Assembly: GCA_013215505.1 (NCBI GenBank)
Contig: JABSQZ010000007.1
Span: 217,577-281,576 of the forward strand
DNA from: Oceanospirillaceae bacterium
GTDB lineage: Bacteria > Pseudomonadota > Gammaproteobacteria > Pseudomonadales > Balneatricaceae
Direction of reading: 5' to 3'
Length of the DNA: 64,000 bases
Shown: positions 18,755 through 28,256 of the stretch, one piece after another
How positions within the stretch are numbered: position 1 is the first letter of the stretch
Layout of the letters: each line of letters opens with the position of its first letter
The notes under the pieces: model-generated
What the model was told of the DNA's origin: nothing
Databases searched by the model: none
Seen by the model: the letters and a program-made list of their open reading frames with translations, nothing else
Made by a program: the position numbers and the translations under genes

Positions 18755-19816
18755 TTACTCATTTGTTTGACTAATCGTATTAAATACCATCCCACGTTCT
18801 TTTGATCTTTGCAGATACCAACGTATATAACTCGCATATCCGTCTTCAAGACACCACTGAGGCTCAAACCCAAGCAGTTTTTTAGCTTTTGTATTAAGTA
18901 AAGTTCCACGTAATGGAGTTGCCTGATCACGCTCAGTAACTTCAAGTTCAAGCTTAGGAAAGTACTCACGAAGAATGTCGACGAGACTTAGAACCGATCG
19001 CGCATTACCGAAAGTAATGTTAAACAACTCTCTATAACCGTTTTCATGAAATCCAGCTAAAATTAAACCTTGTACCAAATCCTGTATATAGGTGAAATCA
19101 AGTTTTTCTTCTTTATCACCTTTAAAGACAAGTTTTCGGCCTGAAAATGCGTTCTCGAGAAATATCTGCGAAACCCGACGACTAATGCAGCGTTCCCCGT
19201 ACAATGCTGACGGACGAACGACAGAATAATTTAATTCTGAATTCTGTCCTGTTTCAAATAGTATCTTCTCGCCAACATGCTTCAAGACCGCATACATACC
19301 ATAAGGATTGCATGTATCACTTTCATCAACAGAGTCTTTTGTAAAATGTCCATAAACAGTTGAGGAAGATAAGTACACTAAACGCGTATTAGGTTTTTTA
19401 GATAATTCAGAAACCACGTTGACAAATGGCAACAACCCGTTTTGCAGTGCTCCAACAGGATCTGAATTAGATCTAGAGGCATGCGATACAGCAGCTAATA
19501 AATAAACAACATCGTAATGTTTTTCAAGAATTTTTGACACTTCATATCTGTCAGTAGCATTACTGATAATAAATTCTGTACTTGAAGCTCGAAGCAACTC
19601 CAATCTCTCGTCTAAAAACCCCTTATATATATCAATATCTTGCGTTTCATCATCTTGAATTGAGAGGTTAAGCAAGCTATTAACTCTAAATCCGTCTGCT
19701 ATGTCTACATCAACACCTTGACGACGCAATTCAAGCGCAAGATTATGACCAATAAAACCAGCACCGCCTATGAGCAACACCTTTTGTCCAGGTTTTAGCG
19801 CAAAAGAACTATTCAT
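18755..19816 (-). CDS. NAD-dependent nucleotide-sugar epimerase/dehydratase
   Basis: A 353-residue extended SDR with the GGAGFIG dinucleotide motif (residues 17-23), LVYLSSSTVYG with the catalytic Ser, and YGMYAVLKHVGE with the YxxxK pair. RPSALYGER and DFTYIQDLVQGL are typical of NDP-hexose 4-epimerases and 4,6-dehydratases. It lies one base after the aminotransferase gene, so it most likely acts in the same pathway, for instance preparing a UDP-sugar for the amino-sugar or nonulosonate branch. The substrate is not determined. Confidence 0.85.
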   Translation of the reverse strand: MNSSFALKPGQKVLLIGGAGFIGHNLALELRRQGVDVDIADGFRVNSLLNLSIQDDETQDIDIYKGFLDERLELLRASSTEFIISNATDRYEVSKILEKHYDVVYLLAAVSHASRSNSDPVGALQNGLLPFVNVVSELSKKPNTRLVYLSSSTVYGHFTKDSVDESDTCNPYGMYAVLKHVGEKILFETGQNSELNYSVVRPSALYGERCISRRVSQIFLENAFSGRKLVFKGDKEEKLDFTYIQDLVQGLILAGFHENGYRELFNITFGNARSVLSLVDILREYFPKLELEVTERDQATPLRGTLLNTKAKKLLGFEPQWCLEDGYASYIRWYLQRSKERGMVFNTISQTNE

Positions 19817-19817
19817 T

Positions 19818-20957
19818 TTAAATTACTTCCTTTAATACCGAAACGACATAAGCTAACTGAGATTCACTCAAATGCGCACCTATAGAGAGCGCTATTGACC
19901 TGTCTGAAATATCTTCTGCATTCTTAAATTTAACTGCAGAGTAACCATACTTTTTAGCATAATACGCTAAACGAGGAACAGGGTGGGGGTAATAAACACT
20001 TGTCTGTATATCCTTAGACTTCAACTCAGCAGCAACCCTATCCCGGTTTTCCCGATCCCCGTCGATTTTAATAATCAAACAATAGTATGCTCTATCATCA
20101 TTTATGTCTCCACCCATAATACTAAGACCATTAATAACTGATAGCTCATCTTTCAAATACTGATAGTTATTTTTACGTACGTCTTCAAACGCATCGAATT
20201 TTTCAAGTTGTTTAACGCCAATTGCAGCAGGAATTTCAGCCATACGATAGTTAAAACCAAGCAGCGGTACGTCATACATTCCCGCTTGCTTCCGCTCTCC
20301 AAACGTTCGATCCACACCAAAGGCCCTTTCCAGCTTTAACGTGTCGTGGAACTCCCTTTCATTTAGCACCATCATCCCACCTTCTCCCGTGGTCATTTGC
20401 TTCACGGGGTGGAATGAAAACACCCCGGCATCACCAAAGCTACCAACTGGACGACCATTCACTCTTGCACCTAATGCAATAGCACAATCCTCAACTACAT
20501 ATAAGTCATTTTTAGCTGCGATTTCCATAATTCGCTCAATATCACAGGGCACTCCGTTGAAATGCATAGCAGCAATTCCAACTGTCTTATCTGTTATTGC
20601 TAGCTCAAGTAAATCAATATCCATGTTACCGTCAGTATTGTTACAATCAACAAATACGGCTTTCAATCCTGCGAGCTCAATCGCATGTGCAGTTGCTACA
20701 TGTGTCATAGCAGGACAAACCACCTCAAAGCGCTCTGCAACTGACCGATCAAGGTGCTTCGTTTTCGAAAAATGCGCCAGATGTAACCCGGCAGTACAAT
20801 TCGCTACCGTCAAAGCATGGTTATAACCAAAGATAGACTTAAACGACTTTTCAAACTCCACTGTTACTGTGCCATGAACAAATACTTTTGAATCAAAGAT
20901 AGTTTTCACATATTCTATCTCTTCGACTCCAACTTGTGGATCGCCAAATTTAATCAC
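19818..20957 (-). CDS. DegT/DnrJ/EryC1/StrS aminotransferase (PseC/LegC-like)
   Basis: A PLP-dependent sugar aminotransferase of 379 residues that converts a keto-sugar nucleotide to an amino sugar using glutamate. The catalytic lysine is residue 186 in SFHPVKQMTTGEGGMM, a form of the motif common in PseC and LegC. VVEDCAIALGA supplies the PLP-contacting Asp, and ALTVANCTAGLHLA the phosphate site. It sits among nonulosonate genes, which fits 4-amination of a UDP-4-keto-6-deoxy-HexNAc. The other product possibilities, such as perosamine-type sugars, cannot be excluded. Confidence 0.9.
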   Translation of the reverse strand: MIKFGDPQVGVEEIEYVKTIFDSKVFVHGTVTVEFEKSFKSIFGYNHALTVANCTAGLHLAHFSKTKHLDRSVAERFEVVCPAMTHVATAHAIELAGLKAVFVDCNNTDGNMDIDLLELAITDKTVGIAAMHFNGVPCDIERIMEIAAKNDLYVVEDCAIALGARVNGRPVGSFGDAGVFSFHPVKQMTTGEGGMMVLNEREFHDTLKLERAFGVDRTFGERKQAGMYDVPLLGFNYRMAEIPAAIGVKQLEKFDAFEDVRKNNYQYLKDELSVINGLSIMGGDINDDRAYYCLIIKIDGDRENRDRVAAELKSKDIQTSVYYPHPVPRLAYYAKKYGYSAVKFKNAEDISDRSIALSIGAHLSESQLAYVVSVLKEVI

Positions 20958-20962
20958 TGTAA

Positions 20963-21601
20963 TTAACCTCTATTTCCAATAATTTTTGCTGGCGAACCAA
21001 CTATAATAGCATTGCGCGGCATTGATTTGTTTACCACACTATTTGCACCAATCACGCAACCAGCTTCCACCTGAACTCCGGACAATATAAAACTTCCACC
21101 GGCAATCCAGCAATCATCGCCAATTTTAATTTCTCCATGCCTATAACCTTGATCTTTGATAACACAACCCACATCGAATTTATGATCAGATGTTTGAAAG
21201 TAACAAAAACCGGCAACTAGACTATCACGACCAATGCTGAAATTATCCCCGCAGTTAAAAATGCTATAACAACCAATATCAGCACCTTCGGAAAACAATA
21301 CATTCGCCTTGTTAGTGGCGACAACTCGAACGCCTGAATCAAGCCTCACGCCCGATTTAAAAACCACATTAGCGCCATTAATAGCACGTATCTCTACAGT
21401 TCCTTTGATGATAATATCATCTTCAAATTTAAGATTTGACACAGAGTCCAATACGATACTCGGAAACGCTCTTGCGAAAAAATTCTTACCAACACTCACC
21501 CCCAAAGACCTTAAAAACAAACGTACAAGGGAAGATATTAGGTATTTATAATATAAATTCCTGATCCAAAAATAGGGTTTACGAAGCACAATAAAGATCA
21601 C
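20963..21601 (-). CDS. Hexapeptide-repeat (left-handed beta-helix) acyltransferase
   Basis: A 212-residue protein whose second half shows repeated hexads and the closing block KIGDDCWIAGGSFILSGVQ, VIGANSVVNKSMPRNAIIVGSPAK typical of sugar O- or N-acetyltransferases of the LbH family. A histidine (SDHKF) in the middle could be the catalytic base. It is five bases downstream of no gap to speak of: the gene overlaps the 117-residue protein gene by 23 bp and precedes the aminotransferase gene. It could N-acetylate the amino sugar made by that enzyme or O-acetylate the glycan. Confidence 0.85.
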   Translation of the reverse strand: MIFIVLRKPYFWIRNLYYKYLISSLVRLFLRSLGVSVGKNFFARAFPSIVLDSVSNLKFEDDIIIKGTVEIRAINGANVVFKSGVRLDSGVRVVATNKANVLFSEGADIGCYSIFNCGDNFSIGRDSLVAGFCYFQTSDHKFDVGCVIKDQGYRHGEIKIGDDCWIAGGSFILSGVQVEAGCVIGANSVVNKSMPRNAIIVGSPAKIIGNRG

Positions 21602-21932
21602 TTAAGTTAAAAATGATTTTTTGGTTAGTCTGTAGTAGATAGTTATGAAAACTATCATTACCTCCATCCTCGACAGCCATTACGAAAACATTACCACTTG
21701 AATTTTGCACAAGATAAACATCTATATCGAAGCTAGCTAGTCTTTTATTGATCGAAGACGTTAAATAATAGCCCCACTCTTTTTTCACTATATCAACTTC
21801 AGAGCCTTCCACCCCGAATAGTGTTATCTGTTCATTCGTATCAAGTTTAACATTTGCCGTATGACTAATTTCAACCTCCTTTTTGGGGCCAACAACAAAT
21901 TTCCTTGGGGGGGCTATTATATCAAACTTCAT
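21579..21932 (-). CDS. Hypothetical 117-residue protein next to the amidotransferase
   Basis: A small soluble protein with no signal peptide or membrane helix, starting MKFDIIAPPRKFVVGPK. The predicted character is beta-rich with alternating polar and hydrophobic stretches, for example FDIDVYLVQNSSGNVFVMAVEDGG. It overlaps the PseA/WbpG-like gene by 11 bp and the acyltransferase gene by 23 bp, so it is part of the nonulosonate operon. I do not recognise the family; a small accessory or binding role for the amidotransferase is only a guess. Confidence 0.7.
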   Translation of the reverse strand: MKFDIIAPPRKFVVGPKKEVEISHTANVKLDTNEQITLFGVEGSEVDIVKKEWGYYLTSSINKRLASFDIDVYLVQNSSGNVFVMAVEDGGNDSFHNYLLQTNQKIIFNLSDLYCAS

Positions 21933-23052
21933 ACATTCTCCAATCCGTTTCAGTCAATATAAAGTCCTCAATCACCCATAGACCATTTTTCTTTATCCAG
22001 ATATTTGGGTTTCTAAACTGCTCTGCAATTTCAAAAAAACGTGCCTGAGAAATACCTACATAATCGCAAAATGCAGAAATTGCCTCATACGGTGTTTCGT
22101 CACCAATACGCTTAATTTCTTGAAGTGCCTTCTCTCTCGATAGAACACCCGCTCTGATATCCAGCGACAGATTGTCCCAGCTTCTGGTAATACCAAATTT
22201 ATACCACTTCATCCAATGATGGATAGCCATGAGGAAGGCATCATCTACATCTGCAAATGTATATTGCCCTACCAGTGCTTCTTGAGCCTCTTCAAAACCA
22301 TATTCTTTAGCAATTTTTGCAGTTTTGCGAGGATCCCACTTATAAAATTCACCTAAAAAGATGGCTCTCACTGAAGCCTGTCTCAACTCATCCTCGGATG
22401 GCCATTTATAGATACCCAAATCCCGTATAGATAAGGAGTCAGATACCCAGCTTTCAGCAGTAGTTCCAAAAGTCACACCATACTTTTCTAGCCAAGCCCT
22501 AGTGATTTCTGTACCTTTAAAAGCAGCATCCCCACCATATTCAGTCGCTGAGTTTTCTCCCCATAGAATAATTGGAATGTTTTTTTCCAGAGCTACATTC
22601 ATTGGAATAGCATGAATTGCCATATGCATTGGTATTGCAGGCGAGCCAAATTTCTCAAAAGCTTTTAAAGTAAATGCTTTCTCAACTTTCGGATTAACGC
22701 TCACATCAATATGATCAACACCCAAAGATATCAAATTATTAAGATTCCTTTGACCTAACTTATTCCTGGCCGGTGTCCTCCATGTTACACATAAGGGTTT
22801 TAATCCGACTTCCAAGGCTTTTAGAACCTGCCATGTACTGTCTTTACCGCCACTTACCGGTATCAAACAATCATACTGTCGATCCATCGCCTTAATTTCA
22901 TCGACAATATCTGCAAATTGTTTCTTTCGAGCCTCCCAGTCAATTGTGGAAGACTCATCCCCAAACGAGCAATTACAATTACCTGCACTATCGATTTCCA
23001 AGTTAGGACGACTATCAGGCAATATACATTTTTTACAGTATTGAAGTGTCAT
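21922..23052 (-). CDS. N-acetyl sugar amidotransferase (WbpG/PseA family)
   Basis: This 376-residue protein belongs to the WbpG/PseA family, which converts an N-acetyl group of a sugar into an acetamidino group using ammonia and ATP. It has the N-terminal Cys motif CKKCILPDSRP (C6, C9) with further cysteines at 26 and 28, probably a zinc site, and the PP-loop PVSGGKDST (65-73) of N-type ATP pyrophosphatases. WbpG works with the HisH/HisF-like glutaminase pair; none is encoded here. Instead an AsnB-like gene overlaps it by 4 bp. Product identity (for example an amidinated nonulosonate) is inferred. Confidence 0.9.
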   Translation of the reverse strand: MTLQYCKKCILPDSRPNLEIDSAGNCNCSFGDESSTIDWEARKKQFADIVDEIKAMDRQYDCLIPVSGGKDSTWQVLKALEVGLKPLCVTWRTPARNKLGQRNLNNLISLGVDHIDVSVNPKVEKAFTLKAFEKFGSPAIPMHMAIHAIPMNVALEKNIPIILWGENSATEYGGDAAFKGTEITRAWLEKYGVTFGTTAESWVSDSLSIRDLGIYKWPSEDELRQASVRAIFLGEFYKWDPRKTAKIAKEYGFEEAQEALVGQYTFADVDDAFLMAIHHWMKWYKFGITRSWDNLSLDIRAGVLSREKALQEIKRIGDETPYEAISAFCDYVGISQARFFEIAEQFRNPNIWIKKNGLWVIEDFILTETDWRMYEV

Positions 23053-24863
23053 GTAAACATCTCCATAAATAATTTTGCATTAATAAAATTAAACAAAAAT
23101 TTACTATCGCTATTCAGAGACAGATCACTACCTACATATTGTTCAATCTTAGTCCTATCCACCACATCAAATACAGCTGAATCATCCAAAATAAACTCTC
23201 GTGTATCTTTATCCCCCGGATTAAAAAATTCAAATAACGAAGAATTAAAACCAATTTTTTTTCTGTTCCAAAGAATGTCAGGGTGAACAAAACCTTCGGC
23301 AGCCTTTCTTAAATAGTATTTACCTAAACCATTTTGAATTAACTTGTTCTCTGGTAATCTAAGGGCAATATCCAACAGCGGCCGCGATAAATACGGTGAT
23401 CTATTTTCTATTGAATGGTACATCGCATTACTATCATCTTCATTTAAGATTACCGGTACTGCTTCATGAAACAGCTCATTCATCATGCGACTACGTAAAA
23501 GCGAATCGCTATATTTTTGTTCACAAAACGCCTCATGTAAATCATCGTTCAGAAAGGATGCATAAAAATCAGATCTATAGTAAACGTGCTCTCGAAAGCT
23601 AGGATCTGTCAAATACCTATTAGACTGTTTTAACAGAGGATTTCGTATTATAGGATTAATATGTTTTTGCCAATTAGCAATGGCTTTCGCTTTCTCATCG
23701 CTCGTGTCAAAATTTTCTGCCAAATACAGAAGATGATGATCATAATAACCTGTAAATAGCTCATCAGCCCCTGTTCCACTCATACCAACTTTGAAGCCAT
23801 GCTTAGCCATCTCTTCATATAGTAAGTTCTGAGTATAATAAGAAATCGTAGCGACGGGAGCGGTCCTATCTTCAACCATATCGGCTAATGATGTAATAAA
23901 ATTCTTTTCACTAGGCCTTACAATAATTGAATTAATTCCTAAGAATTTCTGAGTAATCTTAACTTGCTCAGCCTCATCATATCGCCCATCAGAATTAGCA
24001 ATAGTAAAGCCCGTGGCATCAACTCCTAATTCTTTAACTGCGGCCCCTATCAATGCACTGGAGTCAATACCTCCACTCAAACAAAATGCTAGCGGGACGT
24101 CAGACCTAAGACGCAACCGAACACTGTCTATCAAGCCTTTTCGGACATGTTGAATGGCTTCCTGCTGGTCGGAATACTTCTCTACATTAACGTTAGGTTG
24201 CCAATATTTACTAATTTGAACACCTCTGGCAGAAACTTCCATCAGATGCCCTTGAGGTAAACGCTTTACACCATCAACAAACGTTCTATCAGATTTGAAA
24301 AGTGATTTGTAACCATTACTCAGGTAGTTGGAAAGCTGGACCAAATCAGGTTTTAAAGAAAAATTGCCAACAAGAGCTAATACATCAAATCGAGAAGCAA
24401 AGGACACACCTTGACCGTAGCGGGTATAAAAGAGCGGTTTCTCTCCAAATGGGTCTGTTGCAACAATTAAATTTTTAGTATCGCTATCGTATACAGCTAA
24501 AGACCACATCCCATCAAATTTATTAAGAGCACCAGATCCCCATTTTTTCCAACATGCAGCCAATACTTCTGTATCACTATCCGTATGAAAGCTAACACCT
24601 TCTTTTTGAAGCTCAGCCCTCAGCTCTAGATAGTTATATATTTCACCATTAAAAACAATTACTAAATTATGGTAAAAAAATGGTTGTTTCGAGCGATCAT
24701 CTATATCAATAATAGCAAGCCGCGAATGTAGCAATTGGCAACCATCTTTAGAATCAAAATAGCCAAAGCCGTCCGGTCCTCGTCGTTTCAACAGAGTTCG
24801 GCATTTATTGAGTTTTATATCCGATAAAGGATCACCACCATAACTTCCAGCTATTCCGCACAT
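23049..24863 (-). CDS. Asparagine synthetase B-like glutamine amidotransferase
   Basis: A 604-residue protein of the AsnB family. It begins Met-Cys-Gly-Ile-Ala-Gly, so Cys2 is the glutaminase nucleophile of the class II amidotransferase domain, and RRGPDGFG, FNGEIYNYLELR and SDTEVL follow. The synthetase domain has the ATP-binding loop LSGGIDSSALIG near residue 264 and TGADELFTGYYDH. Such AsnB paralogues in glycan loci amidate uronic acids or supply ammonia. Here it overlaps the PseA/WbpG-like gene by 4 bp, which makes it a candidate nitrogen donor for that enzyme. A housekeeping role in asparagine synthesis is less likely given this context. Confidence 0.9.
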   Translation of the reverse strand: MCGIAGSYGGDPLSDIKLNKCRTLLKRRGPDGFGYFDSKDGCQLLHSRLAIIDIDDRSKQPFFYHNLVIVFNGEIYNYLELRAELQKEGVSFHTDSDTEVLAACWKKWGSGALNKFDGMWSLAVYDSDTKNLIVATDPFGEKPLFYTRYGQGVSFASRFDVLALVGNFSLKPDLVQLSNYLSNGYKSLFKSDRTFVDGVKRLPQGHLMEVSARGVQISKYWQPNVNVEKYSDQQEAIQHVRKGLIDSVRLRLRSDVPLAFCLSGGIDSSALIGAAVKELGVDATGFTIANSDGRYDEAEQVKITQKFLGINSIIVRPSEKNFITSLADMVEDRTAPVATISYYTQNLLYEEMAKHGFKVGMSGTGADELFTGYYDHHLLYLAENFDTSDEKAKAIANWQKHINPIIRNPLLKQSNRYLTDPSFREHVYYRSDFYASFLNDDLHEAFCEQKYSDSLLRSRMMNELFHEAVPVILNEDDSNAMYHSIENRSPYLSRPLLDIALRLPENKLIQNGLGKYYLRKAAEGFVHPDILWNRKKIGFNSSLFEFFNPGDKDTREFILDDSAVFDVVDRTKIEQYVGSDLSLNSDSKFLFNFINAKLFMEMFT

Positions 24864-24874
24864 ATTACTTCACC

Positions 24875-25882
24875 TCAACTCAATACATTATCTAAAGTAA
24901 TGATACTTCCAGAGTCGAGATCCGATACAGAAACGGAGCCATAGAGAGTATTTCTATCTGCGATCCCTTTGTCTTCAGTTATTCGCAACCATTCTACGTT
25001 CTCTTTGCTAAATTTCTCGCCTATTAATATAGGTTTACAAACGATAGCCTTTCTTCTTACCCCGGTCATTAAGAAATCACTTCTGACGGAGTCTTCTTTC
25101 AGTCGGCCAGAATATGAATATGCTCCAGGAAGCCTTTTCATAAGTTCTGACATTTGCTTAGGATCCGCTGATAACGCATGATCCCTGAAGTCACTATAGG
25201 TGTGACTCATAGTAAAGTGCTTTTCCAGAATCTGAGCGCCCATCGCCGCAGCAAGAAAACAAGCATCATTACCCATCGTATGGTCCGAATAACCTATTGT
25301 TATATCGGGGTATCTTAAACGCATAGTTTCAATAAGTGCCAGCTGAGCGTTTTCAGGGAGGGTTGGGTAATTACTAATACAATGCAATAAAGCTAACTTA
25401 TTAGTATTAGGCTGTTTTGATACAAAGCTTGCTCGCAGCTGATCAATCTCATCTAACAATAACCCCCCAGTAGATATGATTACAGGAGAGTCAGTACTCG
25501 CCAGCTTATCAATTAAATCAGCGTAAGTATTATCTCCACTAGAAACTTTGAAGATCGGCTGGATTTTCGATAATTGGTCAACTATATCCAAGTCAAAAAC
25601 TGATGTAAAAAAGGTTAATCCTAATTTAGATGATAGTTCAGAAAGCTCTTGGAATTCGTCAAAAGTTAAACAAAATTTTTCCAACTGTTTTATACGCTGT
25701 GTTTGATCCGCTGAACACAATTTACGTGGTACGATAGCTTGAAATTTTACCGCGTCTACTCTGGCTTCCTGGGCAGCGTAAATAAGCTCTCGAGCTACCC
25801 CCATGTCTCCCTCATGATTATTGCCAATTTCAGCAATCACGAACGGACGATCGGGCCTTATAAAGTCTGCAAAACTAGTCAT
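24875..25882 (-). CDS. NeuB/PseI/LegI-type nonulosonic acid synthase
   Basis: Condenses a 6-carbon N-acyl amino sugar with phosphoenolpyruvate to give a nine-carbon sialic-acid-like acid. The 335-residue length and two-domain layout fit the family: a TIM barrel starting FVIAEIGNNHEGDM, with VDAVKFQ, TSVFD, FKVSSGD, VIISTGG, and ITIGYSDHTMG, EKHFT for metal and substrate binding, and a C-terminal SAF (antifreeze-like) domain beginning near residue 270. Neuraminic, legionaminic and pseudaminic acid synthases are not told apart here. It overlaps the acetyltransferase gene by 8 bp. Confidence 0.94.
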   Translation of the reverse strand: MTSFADFIRPDRPFVIAEIGNNHEGDMGVARELIYAAQEARVDAVKFQAIVPRKLCSADQTQRIKQLEKFCLTFDEFQELSELSSKLGLTFFTSVFDLDIVDQLSKIQPIFKVSSGDNTYADLIDKLASTDSPVIISTGGLLLDEIDQLRASFVSKQPNTNKLALLHCISNYPTLPENAQLALIETMRLRYPDITIGYSDHTMGNDACFLAAAMGAQILEKHFTMSHTYSDFRDHALSADPKQMSELMKRLPGAYSYSGRLKEDSVRSDFLMTGVRRKAIVCKPILIGEKFSKENVEWLRITEDKGIADRNTLYGSVSVSDLDSGSIITLDNVLS

Positions 25883-26594
25883 GTAACTCTATTCCTCTTG
25901 AATAATGTAAAACGCGTTGTTCATCCGCTAAAACAAAACCAGAACTCTGGTACACATATGTAGAATTAGGGTTTTCTTTTTGAGTACCCACTACTATATT
26001 TGAAACGAGCTTTTCCCGTGCTAGTCTCTCTAATAAAGAGAGCATGGAACGAGCCAGCCCCTTCCCTCTATACTCTTTCAAAACACAAAGTAATTCGATA
26101 ATATAGGCCGTTCCTTCACTAAACAAAATAAAGCCTGCAACTTCCTCATCAGCATAAACAACGACAAAGCGCTTATTTGAATCGCTGCCATTCATCCACT
26201 CACCCTTGATCATAGCTGACCAACAAGGCGGTAAACTTTTATCCATGGTAAATCGATCAAACTCAAACAGGAATGAAAACTTAGAAAATTGAGGGAATGA
26301 ATTTTGAATTAAAATTTTGTACTCTGACGGTAATCTAATCTCAGCTTCAGGACAGTAATCTACCGCATTCAATTCTTTTCTGTATGTCACTTGTCTATTA
26401 ATATCTCGAAACCCAATTTCTAAGAGCTTTCGACTAAGCTCAAAATCACTATCTCGAACTTTGGCTGTAATAAACACAGCCTTTGATTTTGGTAAATCAT
26501 CAAAGGCTAGACCTTGATTATTTAAAGCGTAGCAATAAGCCCCTAGACACTCAGATAACCACTTATCCTTTAAAAAAAAAACCTCATTGGACAT
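25875..26594 (-). CDS. GNAT family N-acetyltransferase
   Basis: A 239-residue protein with a GNAT domain in the C-terminal half: ELLCVLKEYRGKGLARSML is the acetyl-CoA pyrophosphate loop, followed by VGTQKENPNSTYVYQSSGFV. The N-terminal half is a degenerate GNAT-like or substrate domain. In sps and nonulosonate clusters such enzymes (SpsD, PseH-type) N-acetylate the 4-amino sugar. It is coupled to the Gfo/Idh gene by a 1-bp overlap and to the synthase gene by 8 bp, so it is probably the pathway acetyltransferase. Confidence 0.85.
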   Translation of the reverse strand: MSNEVFFLKDKWLSECLGAYCYALNNQGLAFDDLPKSKAVFITAKVRDSDFELSRKLLEIGFRDINRQVTYRKELNAVDYCPEAEIRLPSEYKILIQNSFPQFSKFSFLFEFDRFTMDKSLPPCWSAMIKGEWMNGSDSNKRFVVVYADEEVAGFILFSEGTAYIIELLCVLKEYRGKGLARSMLSLLERLAREKLVSNIVVGTQKENPNSTYVYQSSGFVLADEQRVLHYSRGIELHD

Positions 26595-27586
26595 TATACA
26601 TACTCACTATTAACGGCCAATAGATCAATTTGAAGGGATGTACGCATTACTGATGAAACATCTTTAAAATTAATATCCAAGCAAGATTTACCGATTATAG
26701 CATCGACAAAATTTGGTAGAAGATCCCCTTTATTAGCACAAGGAAAAGGATTTTGATCAATTTCTTTGATCACATTAGGTTCATGACCAAAATAATAAGT
26801 TCCCTGCGCGCAATCATTAATAAAAGTGCCTTTTGTGCCGTAAATTTTTAATTGATGAAAGTGTGGTGTTTGTGAGCCAAAATTAGCCGTGACTTTAAAT
26901 ATTGCATCCTTACCTAGTTTACCTAATGCGCTAGTAAAATCTGGAGCTTTAAATGGTGAATTTTTAGTAACAACTTTATTTTGAATCGCATATAAAGGCG
27001 CAAATGATTCACTAATAAGCCACTGACAAAGATCTATCATATGAATCCCTCCACCATTCATTACAGAATAATTCGGAGAAGTTCCACGCCAACCTTCTAA
27101 TATCTTATTAATACGCCCATAATCATACGATGCTTCAACACTATAAATACTACCTAGTTCACCGCTCATTATTCTTTCTTTTAATGTAACGAACCTCTTC
27201 TCCCTCCGTAGAATAAAGTTTGATGATACGAGCAATGAGGACCTATTATTTGCTTGAGTATATTCTAGCTCTATCGCATCAAGCTCTTCTATTGTCGTAC
27301 ACAACGGCTTCTCAATAAATATATGCACATTATGTTTTAAAAATTGAATGATCTGCTCTGCATGATCATGATCATAAGTAGCTACAATTACAGCATCTAA
27401 TTCAAATGAATCAACTAACTCTCGCCAATCTGCACAATAATTTGAGACATCATAACGAGATGCAATCTTAGTCGCTTTATTAATATCCAGATCACAAACC
27501 ACTTCAACAAGTACACGTTCATCATCAACTAAAGCTGACAAATGGCGTTCTCCAATACCTAAACCGATAACGCCAAATTTAATCAA
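26594..27586 (-). CDS. Gfo/Idh/MocA family oxidoreductase
   Basis: A 330-residue NAD(P)-dependent sugar oxidoreductase. The N-terminal Rossmann motif is FGVIGLGIGERHL; EKPLCTT carries the family's catalytic-type Lys, and the C-terminal alpha/beta domain has MNGGGIHMIDLC, resembling the family's GG-x-D-x-x-x-H region. Members of this family appear in nonulosonate loci, such as the Campylobacter ptm genes, and in 3-keto-sugar pathways. It overlaps both neighbours. Substrate not known. Confidence 0.88.
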   Translation of the reverse strand: MIKFGVIGLGIGERHLSALVDDERVLVEVVCDLDINKATKIASRYDVSNYCADWRELVDSFELDAVIVATYDHDHAEQIIQFLKHNVHIFIEKPLCTTIEELDAIELEYTQANNRSSLLVSSNFILRREKRFVTLKERIMSGELGSIYSVEASYDYGRINKILEGWRGTSPNYSVMNGGGIHMIDLCQWLISESFAPLYAIQNKVVTKNSPFKAPDFTSALGKLGKDAIFKVTANFGSQTPHFHQLKIYGTKGTFINDCAQGTYYFGHEPNVIKEIDQNPFPCANKGDLLPNFVDAIIGKSCLDINFKDVSSVMRTSLQIDLLAVNSEYV

Positions 27587-28256
27587 TTAAGTATCCTCTT
27601 GGCTCTATAGATATTTTTTCTTTATTAAAAAAGTATCCTGCATCTAACATATTTGAAACTCGTATTATATCAGCAGGCTCATCTACAGCCCAAGACACCC
27701 CACGGTCCGGGTTCATATTTTTTATATTATAGATACAAAATTTATCTGAATCTTTGTAAAACGACTGAGTAACATGCTCTACAGAAAAACCATGACTTAA
27801 AGAGAACTTTTGTGATTGAAAAACACTGCAATTGACTATTTCAATACTCTGGCCAATAGGAAAGGTTCTTTCCAAAACATTTGTAACCAAATCTACCTTT
27901 TCAATGCTTTCGTATGTCTCAATAGCAGCCTTTATTAAAGCGGAGGATATACCGGGACTATCACAACAAATCCTACCAAACACGGTTAAACCAAACTGCT
28001 CAATACAACCCAAGTATCGCCTGTAAACATCATTCAGAGGACCTCGATATACGAGAACATTATGTAGTTTACAATATTCATAAATCGGATCATCGCTGAC
28101 TTCAACAGATGTGCAAACGATCACCAAGCCATTACTTAAAGCAGCTTTGCACTGATCTATTACATGCGCAATTAATGGTTTTCCATTAATCAAGCTCATA
28201 ACTTTTCCCGGCGCGCGAGTGGAGCTCATTCTTGCTTGGAGAATTAATCCAATCAC
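27579..28256 (-). CDS. SpsF-like CMP-sugar (acylneuraminate) cytidylyltransferase
   Basis: A 225-residue nucleotidyltransferase starting with LILQARMSSTRAPGKVM, the signature of the SpsF / CMP-KDO-synthetase-like branch, and RICCDSPGISSALI with the metal-binding Asp. It is expected to activate the nonulosonic acid made by the NeuB-like synthase as its CMP derivative. Together with the aminotransferase, GNAT and synthase genes, this recalls the spsCDEF arrangement of Bacillus. It overlaps the dehydrogenase gene upstream by 4 bp. Confidence 0.86.
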   Translation of the reverse strand: MIGLILQARMSSTRAPGKVMSLINGKPLIAHVIDQCKAALSNGLVIVCTSVEVSDDPIYEYCKLHNVLVYRGPLNDVYRRYLGCIEQFGLTVFGRICCDSPGISSALIKAAIETYESIEKVDLVTNVLERTFPIGQSIEIVNCSVFQSQKFSLSHGFSVEHVTQSFYKDSDKFCIYNIKNMNPDRGVSWAVDEPADIIRVSNMLDAGYFFNKEKISIEPRGYLID

